This document shows positions 1 through 5,343 of a stretch of DNA of 5,343 bases, in pieces (position 1 is the first letter of the stretch; the number at the start of each line of letters is the position of its first letter). Below the pieces are notes generated by a model. The model saw only the letters and a list, made by a program, of their open reading frames with translations. It was not told where the DNA came from and ran no database searches. Position numbers and translations under genes: made by a program. The DNA is from Bifidobacteriaceae bacterium (GTDB lineage Bacteria > Actinomycetota > Actinomycetes > Actinomycetales > WQXJ01): positions 1 to 5,343 of the forward strand of contig JAITKC010000003.1 of the NCBI GenBank assembly GCA_031278665.1. The letters are read 5' to 3'.

Positions 1-410
1 GAGACCAGGATTTGGCGGGCGCGGGAAAGCATGCGCTTCTCGCCGGCGCTCAGCCCCCGGTCCGAATCGCGGCGCGAAAGGTCCCGAACCACTTCGGAGA
101 CCTTGATGACGTCGCCCGAGGCGATCTTCTCAACATTGGCTTTGTAGCGCCGCGACCAATTGGTCGGCTCCTCGCGCACGTCCGCCTTGAGGACTTCGAA
201 GACCCGTTCCAGTCCGTCGCGGCCAACCACGTCGCGCACCCCGACTAATTCGACGTTGGCGGCCGGGACCTCGATAGTCAGATCGCCCTGGGTGACGCGG
301 AGTTTGAGGTACAGCTTCTCCTCGCCCCTAATAGTTCGAGTGCTGATTTCCTCGATGAGCGCGGCACCGTGGTGCGGATATACCACGGTCTCTCCGACTG
401 CGAATGCCAT
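1..410 (-). CDS. carD: CarD family RNA polymerase-binding transcription factor (3' end cut by window)
   Basis: CarD binds the RNA polymerase beta subunit and the upstream edge of the transcription bubble, stabilising open complexes, especially at rRNA promoters. The reading frame begins with ATG at 410-408 and runs off the window after 136 complete codons; mycobacterial CarD has about 162 residues, so roughly 26 should be missing. The N-terminal RNAP-interacting domain (residues 1 to about 55) contains [13 protein letters not shown] (5-17) and the Arg25 that contacts RNAP in the mycobacterial protein. The C-terminal DNA-binding domain contains [12 protein letters not shown] (81-92), with the minor-groove wedge Trp85 and basic Lys90, and [10 protein letters not shown] (119-128) with Lys125. 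No close Shine-Dalgarno is seen; a GAGGGG at 430-425 lies 14 bases from the ATG. The gene is separated from upstream gpmA by a hairpin and probably has its own promoter. ispD/ispF often follow carD in related genomes but lie outside this window. Identification is near certain. Confidence 0.96.
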   Translation of the reverse strand, partial: MAFAVGETVVYPHHGAALIEEISTRTIRGEEKLYLKLRVTQGDLTIEVPAANVELVGVRDVVGRDGLERVFEVLKADVREEPTNWSRRYKANVEKIASGDVIKVSEVVRDLSRRDSDRGLSAGEKRMLSRARQILV

Positions 411-443
411 AATTCTGGTCTTGTCCCCTCTCGCGACCGGTCA

Positions 444-452
444 AGTTTAGCA
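444..452 (-). promoter_or_regulatory. Candidate extended -10 promoter element for carD
   Basis: On the minus strand the sequence reads TGCTAAACT, which fits the extended -10 pattern TGN-TANNNT. The hexamer TAAACT is at 449-444 and the TG at 452-451. It would place a transcription start near 437 and give a leader of about 26 bases. No convincing TTGACA-like -35 stands 17 bases upstream, which is common for actinobacterial promoters that depend on an extended -10. This is a motif match plus good position (between the gpmA hairpin and the carD start), not proof. Confidence 0.42.
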
Positions 453-515
453 CGCCCGTCACCCCAAAGGACTGGCGGGCGGAGCATAACCCCAGGCCAG
501 ACGCTCGATCTTGAG

Positions 516-549
516 ATTTGGCGACCGGGCCGAGGCCCGGCCGCCAAAT
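516..549 (-). terminator. Strong hairpin just after gpmA, probable terminator without U-tract
   Basis: The outer arms ATTTGGCG (549-542) and CGCCAAAT (523-516) pair perfectly. The inner arms CCGGGC (540-535) and GCCCGG (530-525) pair around a four-base loop (534-531). The one position between them (541 with 524) is a G·U pair in minus-strand RNA but an A/C mismatch in plus-strand RNA, so the 15-bp stem is continuous only in the direction of gpmA transcription. It starts 6 bases after the gpmA stop codon. The following bases (CTCAAGATCG) hold no U run, so it is either an actinobacterial-type terminator without a U-tract or a 3' mRNA-stabilising structure. Confidence 0.7.
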
Positions 550-555
550 GTCCGG

Positions 556-1296
556 TTAGGCGCGGCCCTGGTTGGCCACCGCCGCGATGGCGGCCTTCGC
601 CGCCTCCGGGTCCAAGTAGACGCCCCCGGCCTTGACCGGTTTCAAGTCCTCGTCCAATTCGTAGACCAGCGGTATTCCAGTGGGGATGTTGAGACCGGCG
701 ATGTCGGCGTCGGAAATCCCGTCTAGATGTTTGACCAGGGCGCGCAGGGAGTTGCCGTGCGCGGCCACTAAGACGGTCTTGCCCTGGACCAAATCCGGCA
801 CGACCGCCTCCCGCCAGTACGGCAGCGCCCGTTCGAGAACGTCCTTGAGCGCCTCTGTCCGAACCAGCGGGGCGCCGGCGTACCGGGGATCGCCGTCCTG
901 GGAATACTGCGAGCCCAGTTCTATCTCCGGCGGCGGCGTGTCATAAGAGCGCCGCCAGATCATGAACTGGTCGTCGCCGTATTCGTCGCGAATCTGGCTC
1001 TTGTTCTTCCCTTGCAGGGCGCCGTAATGACGCTCGTTCAGCCGCCACGACCGCTTGACCGGAATCCACAGCCGGTCAGCGGCGTCGAGGGCCAAATCGG
1101 CGGTCACAATGGCCCGGCGCAGTAAAGAAGTGTGCAGAATGTCTGGCGCCACCCCCGCTCCGGTCAGCAACGCGCCGCCGCGAATGGCTTCCGCCCGGCC
1201 CTTTTCCGACAACGGCACGTCGACCCAGCCGGTGAAAAGGTTCTTGGCGTTCCATTCGCTTTCGCCGTGGCGCAGCAGCACGAGCTTGTACGACAT
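556..1296 (-). CDS. gpmA: 2,3-bisphosphoglycerate-dependent phosphoglycerate mutase
   Basis: This enzyme interconverts 3-phosphoglycerate and 2-phosphoglycerate in cytosolic glycolysis and gluconeogenesis through a phosphohistidine intermediate. The 246-residue protein is full length for the dPGM family. The signature [12 protein letters not shown] (5-16) carries the phosphorylated His10, flanked by Arg9. TSLLRRA (56-62) carries the substrate-binding arginine Arg61 (equivalent to E. coli Arg62). [14 protein letters not shown] (86-99) carries the acid/base Glu88, and [17 protein letters not shown] (175-191) carries the second catalytic His180. The C-terminal [14 protein letters not shown] (201-214) is also typical. 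All key residues are intact. The ATG at 1296-1294 lies 6 bases after the lsr2 stop. AAGGAG at 1314-1309, inside the lsr2 3' end, is the likely ribosome binding site at a rather long 12-base spacing. Transcription is therefore probably shared with lsr2. A hairpin follows the TAA stop. Confidence 0.97.
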   Translation of the reverse strand: MSYKLVLLRHGESEWNAKNLFTGWVDVPLSEKGRAEAIRGGALLTGAGVAPDILHTSLLRRAIVTADLALDAADRLWIPVKRSWRLNERHYGALQGKNKSQIRDEYGDDQFMIWRRSYDTPPPEIELGSQYSQDGDPRYAGAPLVRTEALKDVLERALPYWREAVVPDLVQGKTVLVAAHGNSLRALVKHLDGISDADIAGLNIPTGIPLVYELDEDLKPVKAGGVYLDPEAAKAAIAAVANQGRA

Positions 1297-1302
1297 CGGG
1301 CG

Positions 1303-1662
1303 TCAGCTCTCCTTGTTGGCGGCGTAATATGCGTCCCGAATCGGCGCCGGAATACGACCGCGGTCGGAAACCTCAAGCTTTTGGGCGCGCGCCCAGGCGC
1401 GAATCTTTGCGATGTCGTCGCTGGCGGCGGCGCGCCGCGGGCGGCCGGGGGGGCGCGGAGCGGAGCGGTTTGACCGCGAACCCCTGGGCGACAGGCGGCG
1501 GGCGGATTCAGTCCATTTTGCCAAACCTTCTCGCAGTTCGGCGGCGTGAGCTTCGCTCAGATCGATTTCGTAAGTCGCTCCGTCAAGTCCGAAGGTGACC
1601 GTTTCGGTCGCCTCCGACCCGTCGAGGTCGTCGACTAATAGAACTTGGACACGTTGTGCCAT
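1303..1662 (-). CDS. lsr2: Lsr2-type nucleoid-associated protein (H-NS-like silencer)
   Basis: Lsr2 is the actinobacterial functional counterpart of H-NS. It oligomerises along AT-rich DNA, bridges it and silences foreign or conditionally expressed genes. The chosen ATG at 1662-1660 gives 119 residues beginning MAQRVQVLLVDDLDG, the standard family start; the frame extends upstream but without family similarity. GGGG at 1673-1670 stands 7 bases before this ATG. The N-terminal dimerisation domain (about 1-58) contains VTFGLDGATYEIDLSEAHA (22-40). A basic, proline-rich linker follows (about 58-80). The C-terminal DNA-binding domain (82-119) has IRAWARAQ (87-94) and the minor-groove hook RGR at 101-103 followed by IPAPI and AYYAAN. 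The linker is slightly longer than in the 112-residue mycobacterial protein. It sits downstream of lysS, as is common in this phylum, but is followed by gpmA rather than clpC. Confidence 0.95.
   Translation of the reverse strand: MAQRVQVLLVDDLDGSEATETVTFGLDGATYEIDLSEAHAAELREGLAKWTESARRLSPRGSRSNRSAPRPPGRPRRAAASDDIAKIRAWARAQKLEVSDRGRIPAPIRDAYYAANKES
1309..1314 (-). promoter_or_regulatory. Ribosome binding site of gpmA inside lsr2
   Basis: AAGGAG lies on the minus strand within the last codons of lsr2, 12 bases before the gpmA ATG. It is the best Shine-Dalgarno match in the window. Its position suggests that ribosomes finishing lsr2 pass over the gpmA initiation site, so the two genes may be translationally linked. 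Confidence 0.6.
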
Positions 1663-1698
1663 TGCGGATCCCCTATCCTTCAATATCCTCAGCAGATT

Positions 1699-1710
1699 TC
1701 CGGTTCCGGA
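1699..1710. repeat. Short inverted repeat TCCGG-TT-CCGGA in the lsr2 leader
   Basis: TCCGG (1699-1703) and CCGGA (1706-1710) are perfect inverted arms separated by two bases. The same segment also reads as a tandem TTCCGG pair (1698-1709). It lies 37 bases upstream of the lsr2 ATG. It could be an operator half-site pair or chance in CCGG-rich DNA; no factor can be assigned. Confidence 0.3.
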
Positions 1711-1742
1711 CACTGGCGCCGGATGGCGGTGATGACCATGAA

Positions 1743-1748
1743 AGCATA
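1743..1748 (-). promoter_or_regulatory. Weak candidate -10 element for lsr2
   Basis: TATGCT on the minus strand (within GGGATATGCTTTC) fits TANNNT and lies in the 149-base gap between lysS and lsr2. A start about 7 bases downstream would give a leader of roughly 74 bases. No recognisable -35 is present at 17-18 bases. The gap itself argues that lsr2 has its own promoter, but this exact element is only a weak candidate. Confidence 0.22.
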
Positions 1749-1811
1749 TCCCGGATTGGCGCGCCCTTTATCCACCTTTCGGGCCGAGGGGTGGACGGGC
1801 CGGGCCGGCGC

Positions 1812-3326
1812 TCACGACTGCGGTTTGACCAACGGGAACAGAATTGTCTCGCGGATGCCCAGGCCGGTTAGGGCCATGAGCAGGCGGTCGACGCCCAGTC
1901 CCATGCCCCCGGACGGGGGCATCCCATACTCCAAGGCGGCCAGAAAGTCCTCGTCCAGGGCCATTGCCTCGGCGTCGCCGGCGGCCTTGGCCCGGGCTTG
2001 CGCCTCAAGGCGTTGGCGTTGGATCACCGGGTCGACTAGTTCGGAATAACCGGTGCCCAGTTCGATTCCGCGGACGTAGAGGTCCCATTTCTCGACCAAT
2101 CCCGGAACGGAGCGATGGTCGCGCGTTAGCGGCGAGGTTTCCACCGGGAAGTCCATAACGAAAGTCGGTTCGCGCAGCGAGTGGGCGACCAGCTTCTCAA
2201 AAAGATCTTCGACCAGCTTTCCATGTCCGGCTTTGGCCGGATCGCAATCGATCGCGCGGTCCTCGGCGATCGCGCGCAAACGTTCGATTGGCGTGGCCGG
2301 CGTGATTTCTTCGCCCAAGGCCCGGCTCAGCGAATCGTAAAGCCCGATCCGCCGCCATTCGCCGCCGAAGTCATACGTTTGCCCGTCCGCCAATGCGACC
2401 TCGGTCGAACCCGCCACCGCCACGGCCGCGTCGACAATGATCTGCTGGGTCAGCGCGGCAATGGTGTTGTAGTCGCCGTAGGCCTCGTAAACCTCCAAAG
2501 ACGTGAACTCCGGGGCGTGCGAGGAATCGACGCCCTCGTTGCGGAAGATCCGTCCGATCTCAAAGACCTTGTCGATTCCTCCGACCACCGCCCGCTTGAG
2601 GAATAGCTCCGGAGCGATGCGCATGTAGAGGTCGATTCCAAAAGCGTTCATGCGGGTGACGAACGGCCGGGCGGCCGCTCCGCCGTGCAGGGTTTGGAGA
2701 ATCGGGGTTTCGATTTCGCTGAAGCCGCGGTCTTCTAGGGTGCGCCTAATCGAGCGCACCAATGCGATTCGGTCGCGGGCGACCCGGCGCGCCTGGGCGC
2801 GCACAATCAGATCGGCCGGCCGGTCGCGCACCCGTGATTCATCCGACAATTCCGAATGGAGAACTGGCAGCGGCCGCAGCGCTTTGGCGGCGATCGACCA
2901 ACTGTCGGCCAGGACGCTCAATTCGCCGCGTTTAGATGAGATCACCCGGCCGTGGACGAACAAGTGGTCGCCCAGATCGACGTCGCTCTTGAATCGGTCG
3001 AGCGACTCTTGGCCGACTTCGGCCAAGGAAATCATCGCCTGAAGGCGATTGCCGGGGCCGTCTTGAAGGGTCGCGAAGCAGAGTTTGCCGGTGTTGCGAA
3101 TGAACACGACCCGCCCGGCCAGGCCGACTTCGGCGGCGGTTTCCTGGCCCGCCGTCAAGTCGCCGAATTGCCGGCGGACGTCGACGATCGTGGTGGTGAC
3201 CGGAACGCTGGCCGGGTAGGCGGCATCGCCGCGGGCCAAAATGGCGGCCCGTTTGGCCCGGCGCACCTGCGACTGTTCCGATGGCGCGGCGGCGCCGGAC
3301 GGCCCGGACTGGCTGGCTGATCTCAC
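1812..3326 (-). CDS. lysS: Lysyl-tRNA synthetase, class IIb
   Basis: LysRS attaches lysine to tRNA-Lys in the cytosol using ATP. The GTG at 3326-3324 is chosen because it overlaps the panC TGA (GTGA); it gives 504 residues, normal for the family, whereas the longer open frame would run 88 bases into panC with no similarity. [13 protein letters not shown] (21-33) is the usual N-terminal helix. An OB-fold anticodon-binding domain covers about 66-150, with [16 protein letters not shown] (75-90) and [15 protein letters not shown] (129-143). The catalytic domain covers about 165-504: motif 1 near [23 protein letters not shown]'s first half (200-210), motif 2 [14 protein letters not shown] (261-274), lysine/ATP site ELGTGYSEL (422-430), and motif 3 [13 protein letters not shown] (474-486). 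There is no N-terminal membrane domain, so it is LysS and not the LysX fusion. One oddity is RPADL (169-173), where R-Y-x-D-L is usual. It ends the panC operon. Confidence 0.97.
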   Translation of the reverse strand: MRSASQSGPSGAAAPSEQSQVRRAKRAAILARGDAAYPASVPVTTTIVDVRRQFGDLTAGQETAAEVGLAGRVVFIRNTGKLCFATLQDGPGNRLQAMISLAEVGQESLDRFKSDVDLGDHLFVHGRVISSKRGELSVLADSWSIAAKALRPLPVLHSELSDESRVRDRPADLIVRAQARRVARDRIALVRSIRRTLEDRGFSEIETPILQTLHGGAAARPFVTRMNAFGIDLYMRIAPELFLKRAVVGGIDKVFEIGRIFRNEGVDSSHAPEFTSLEVYEAYGDYNTIAALTQQIIVDAAVAVAGSTEVALADGQTYDFGGEWRRIGLYDSLSRALGEEITPATPIERLRAIAEDRAIDCDPAKAGHGKLVEDLFEKLVAHSLREPTFVMDFPVETSPLTRDHRSVPGLVEKWDLYVRGIELGTGYSELVDPVIQRQRLEAQARAKAAGDAEAMALDEDFLAALEYGMPPSGGMGLGVDRLLMALTGLGIRETILFPLVKPQS

Positions 3327-4186
3327 GCCCCCAAGGCTACCTCGGCGTTGTCGATCAACCGCGTTCGGCCGACTTTGAGCGCGCCGATCAGCAGGGCCCG
3401 ACCGGTCCAACCGTCGGCGACCGGCCGGAAAGTGGCCGGATCGACCAGTTCGAGGTAGTCGGGGAAGGCCGGCTCCGGCCCGCGCCCCAGCGCCCGCCGG
3501 GCCGCGCGGCGCACCTCGTCCGCGCCGGCCCCGGCGGCCGCCGCCCGCCCACCGGCTTCGATGCCGCGCGGCAGGGCCAGCGCCAACTGGCGTTCGGCCG
3601 GCGTCAAATAGCGGTTGCGGCTGGACAGAGCCAGCCCGTCGGGCTCGCGCCGGGTCGGCACGGCCACGACCCGCCAGGCGAGGTCGAGATCGGCGACCAT
3701 CTGCCGGATCACAGCCAATTGCTGGGCGTCCTTTTGGCCGAACACCGCCTCCGCGGCGGCGGTGCGGGCCGCCAGTTTGTGGACCGCCGTGGCCGCGCCG
3801 GCGAAATGGCCCGGCCGGACGGCGCCTTCGAAGACCCTTCCCAACGGCCCCGGGTCGATGACGGTCTGGGGGCGCCCGCCCGGGTACATGTCTTGTTCGG
3901 TCGGGGCGTACACGGCGTCGACGCCCAGGCCCTCCAGGGCCGCCAAATCGGCCTCCAGCGCGCGCGGGTAGGTGTCGAAGTCCTCCGCCGGCCCGAACTG
4001 GAGCGGGTTGACGAAGATTGTGACCACGACTTGTCCGCCCACCTCGCGCCGGCGGCGGTTGGCCGCTTCGACGAGGTCGAAATGGCCCTGGTGGAGCGCG
4101 CCCATGGTCATGACGACCAGTCTTGGGCCGGGCTCCAGGGCGTCTCGCAACGCGGCCCGGTCGCGGGCCAGGATCGGCCGGCTCAC
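3323..4186 (-). CDS. panC: Pantothenate synthetase (pantoate–beta-alanine ligase)
   Basis: PanC joins pantoate and beta-alanine, using ATP through a pantoyl-adenylate, to make pantothenate for coenzyme A synthesis in the cytosol. The 287-residue protein has the complete set of family motifs: [13 protein letters not shown] (27-39) with the nucleotide-binding HxGH (32-35), [18 protein letters not shown] (58-75) for pantoate binding, [13 protein letters not shown] (119-131), FGQKDAQQL (149-157) with Lys152, [15 protein letters not shown] (180-194) with the KMSKS-like SSRN, and DYLELVD (243-249). KDAQQ has Ala where Tyr or Phe is more frequent. The start is GTG at 4186-4184, overlapping the TGA of the upstream DUF2520 gene by four bases (GTGA). 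No clear Shine-Dalgarno is seen, so initiation probably depends on coupling. Its own TGA overlaps the lysS start in the same way. No panD follows. Confidence 0.97.
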   Translation of the reverse strand: MSRPILARDRAALRDALEPGPRLVVMTMGALHQGHFDLVEAANRRRREVGGQVVVTIFVNPLQFGPAEDFDTYPRALEADLAALEGLGVDAVYAPTEQDMYPGGRPQTVIDPGPLGRVFEGAVRPGHFAGAATAVHKLAARTAAAEAVFGQKDAQQLAVIRQMVADLDLAWRVVAVPTRREPDGLALSSRNRYLTPAERQLALALPRGIEAGGRAAAAGAGADEVRRAARRALGRGPEPAFPDYLELVDPATFRPVADGWTGRALLIGALKVGRTRLIDNAEVALGA

Positions 4187-5124
4187 GGCTTCGACGTTTC
4201 CAACGCCGCCAGCGCTTCCAGCGAGGCGGCCGCCTGGGCCGAGTCGATCCGGCCGGTTCGCTCGGCCGCGCCCACGGCGGCGGCGGCCAACCGGCCGAAA
4301 CTGGCCACCGCGTCGAGCGCTCCCCGGCCGGCGGCGTCGACCGCCAATTGCGGGCCGACTAGCGCGCCTCTGGCGGCGGCATAAGCCTGGAGCGCCTTGG
4401 CGTGTTCGCGCAAGGTGATCGCGTCGCCGCGCGCCGCCGGGCCCGTCAAAGCGGCCAAACCTTGGCTTAGCGCGCCGTCCAGGGCGGTCCGCGTCAGCGG
4501 GCCGATTAGTTCGGCGGGATTGTCGACTCCGGCGGCCGCGAGCATGTCAAGGGCTTGGCCGATCACCACCACGAGGTGATTGGCGGCGTGGCTGAGGGCG
4601 GCGTGGTAGACCGGTCTGGCGCCGGCCGGCAGCCGGAACGGCTGGCCGCCCAACTCCACCGCCAGCGCCTCGGCCAGCGGGGCCAGGCCGGGGGCCGCCT
4701 CGACCGCGCAGGGCGCCCCCCGCAGACGTTTGACGTCAAGCGAGGTGCCGGTGAAGGTCATGACCGGGTGGAGCGCCAGCGCGATCCCGCCGGCGCGGCT
4801 GACCGGTTCAAGCGCCTCCAGGCCGAACGCCCCGGCGGCGTGGACCACGATTTGACCGGGCCGCCAGCGGTCGGCCAGGTCTGCCGCCAAGGCGGCCACG
4901 CAAGCGTCCGGGACGGTCAGAAAGACAAGGCCAGACCGCTCGGCGACTTCGGCGGCCGAGACCGTCGGCACTCCGGGCGCCACCAATTCGGCCCGTTCGC
5001 GGCTGGCCGCCGAGCGGGCGGTCAGCGCCGCCATTGGATGGCCGGCCAGCGCCAACGCTCCGGCGAAGGCCGCCCCGACACGGCCGAATCCGATCACCCC
5101 CGCCGGCAACGCGTCCTGGACCAT
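4183..5124 (-). CDS. Rossmann-like / DUF2520 domain protein, putative NAD(P)-dependent oxidoreductase
   Basis: The reaction is unknown. From the ATG at 5124-5122 the protein has 313 residues; an in-frame TTG at 5136 would add four. The ATG places the first beta strand about nine residues in, as usual for Rossmann proteins. An N-terminal dinucleotide-binding domain begins with GVIGFGRVG (9-17, GxGxxG at 12-17) and continues with VFLTVPD (67-73) and [13 protein letters not shown] (93-105). [11 protein letters not shown] (117-127) is a typical family motif. The C-terminal helical DUF2520 domain has [13 protein letters not shown] (173-185) and [10 protein letters not shown] (226-235). The fold resembles 6-phosphogluconate/ketopantoate reductase-type enzymes by family knowledge. 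It is the standard neighbour of panC in Actinobacteria and overlaps panC by GTGA, so a role linked to pantothenate or an adjacent folate/CoA step is plausible but unproven. Neither start has a visible Shine-Dalgarno. Confidence 0.9.
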   Translation of the reverse strand: MVQDALPAGVIGFGRVGAAFAGALALAGHPMAALTARSAASRERAELVAPGVPTVSAAEVAERSGLVFLTVPDACVAALAADLADRWRPGQIVVHAAGAFGLEALEPVSRAGGIALALHPVMTFTGTSLDVKRLRGAPCAVEAAPGLAPLAEALAVELGGQPFRLPAGARPVYHAALSHAANHLVVVIGQALDMLAAAGVDNPAELIGPLTRTALDGALSQGLAALTGPAARGDAITLREHAKALQAYAAARGALVGPQLAVDAAGRGALDAVASFGRLAAAAVGAAERTGRIDSAQAAASLEALAALETSKP

Positions 5125-5140
5125 GAAGCCATTCAATCAG

Positions 5141-5161
5141 AACCGGTCGTTTGGCCCGGTT
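5141..5161 (-). repeat. Inverted repeat just upstream of the DUF2520 gene start
   Basis: AACCGG (5161-5156, minus strand) and CCGGTT (5146-5141) are perfect arms around a nine-base loop. The repeat lies in the 49-base gap between the DUF3180 stop and the DUF2520 ATG, 16 bases before that ATG. No U-run follows, so it is a poor terminator; a role in translation initiation or chance are the alternatives. Confidence 0.35.
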
Positions 5162-5173
5162 GGCGCGAGCCGT

Positions 5174-5343
5174 TCAAGCCGGGCTGGTGTCGCCCTGGCC
5201 GGCCGCCGGTTTGTCGCCGCCCAAGTCCTCGGGCGGCAGTTGGCAAAACCATTCGGCCTGGCGGCCGGCCACCGCCAGGGCGATGGCCGCACCGCCGGCC
5301 GCCAGCGCTTGCCACAGCCGCAGCCAGGCCGCCGGCGAATGCA
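5174..5343 (-). CDS. DUF3180 family membrane protein, C-terminal 55 residues (5' end outside window)
   Basis: An open frame enters from the window edge and ends at TGA 5176-5174. The 55 visible residues begin HSPAAWLRLW and contain a hydrophobic helix of about 18 residues (LWQALAAGGAAIALAVAG, 9-26), followed by AEWFCQLPPEDLGGD (29-43) and a short polar tail. A last membrane helix followed by a Glu-Trp/Arg-x-Cys-x-Leu-Pro-Pro tail agrees with what I know of actinobacterial DUF3180 proteins, which sit between folK and the DUF2520 gene in this block. Function is unknown; the protein is expected in the cytoplasmic membrane. The call rests on a short tail plus gene order, so a different small membrane protein at this position is possible. 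An overlapping 60-codon frame (5315-5133) is Gly/Arg/Pro-rich and looks like a shadow. Confidence 0.66.
   Translation of the reverse strand, partial: HSPAAWLRLWQALAAGGAAIALAVAGRQAEWFCQLPPEDLGGDKPAAGQGDTSPA

Noticed and set aside
1454..1469. Short tandem GCGGA-like repeat in lsr2.
   Set aside because: Two to three copies of a 5-base unit inside coding sequence are within expectation for GC-rich DNA and encode the linker.
1663..1713. Upstream extension of the lsr2 frame by 17 codons.
   Set aside because: The Lsr2 family start MAQ-V-Q-V-L-L-V-D-D matches the internal ATG, which has a suitably placed GGGG.
1771..1795. Possible terminator after lysS: TCCACC/GGTGGA stem with a 13-base loop.
   Set aside because: The stem is only 6-7 bp, the loop is large and there is no U-tract, so chance is as likely as function.
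3327..3410. Upstream extension of the lysS frame.
   Set aside because: It lies wholly inside panC, shows no LysRS similarity, and the GTG in the GTGA overlap gives a normal-length protein.
3281..4384. Long plus-strand open frame of 367 codons opposite panC and the DUF2520 gene.
   Set aside because: It is antisense to two genes with clear protein family motifs. Its translation is Arg/Gly/Pro-rich with no recognisable domain, as expected for a GC-rich shadow frame.
5133..5315. Minus-strand 60-codon frame ending directly before the DUF2520 start.
   Set aside because: Its composition is Gly/Arg/Pro-rich, and it overlaps another frame whose translation shows a membrane helix and a DUF3180-like tail, which is the better candidate.
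1..5343. Search for an undescribed multigene system, mobile element, CRISPR array, tRNA or riboswitch.
   Set aside because: All coding space is taken by conserved housekeeping genes in one direction. No array-like repeats, transposase or integrase motifs, tRNA cloverleaf or long structured leader were seen.

Overview
The window is GC-rich chromosomal DNA from an actinobacterium (class Actinomycetes; no finer placement is supported). The evidence is the gene content: an Lsr2 nucleoid protein, a CarD transcription factor of mycobacterial type, and the conserved block DUF3180 – DUF2520/Rossmann protein – panC – lysS – lsr2. Every gene I can support lies on the minus strand, so transcription runs from the high-coordinate end to the low-coordinate end. 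Window-spanning open frames on the plus strand are shadows of these genes.

In transcription order: (1) the last 55 codons of a DUF3180 membrane protein (5343-5174), which normally follows folK in this block; (2) a Rossmann-fold/DUF2520 protein of unknown reaction (about 5124-4183); (3) panC, pantothenate synthetase (4186-3323); (4) lysS, a class IIb lysyl-tRNA synthetase (3326-1812). Genes 2-3 and 3-4 are joined by 4-base GTGA stop/start overlaps, so they form a translationally coupled operon. After a 149-base gap come (5) lsr2 (1662-1303) and, 6 bases later, (6) gpmA, 2,3-bisphosphoglycerate-dependent phosphoglycerate mutase (1296-556). A strong 15-bp hairpin follows gpmA immediately. After it, an intergenic region with an extended -10 element precedes (7) carD (410 to beyond base 1), cut by the window edge after 136 codons.

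The genes are housekeeping: coenzyme A precursor synthesis, charging of lysine tRNA, glycolysis, chromosome organisation and control of transcription initiation. I find no mobile element, CRISPR array, RNA gene, toxin or defence system, and no undescribed multigene system. The points worth a second look are local. The genes panD and coaX, often found between panC and lysS, are absent. The usual clpC neighbour of lsr2 is replaced by gpmA. The lsr2 linker carries a seven-base C/G run. LysS has a proline in its normally conserved R-Y-x-D-L motif. The Rossmann/DUF2520 protein is tightly coupled to panC. No stretch longer than 300 bases lacks a gene; the two largest gaps are 411-555 and 1663-1811.
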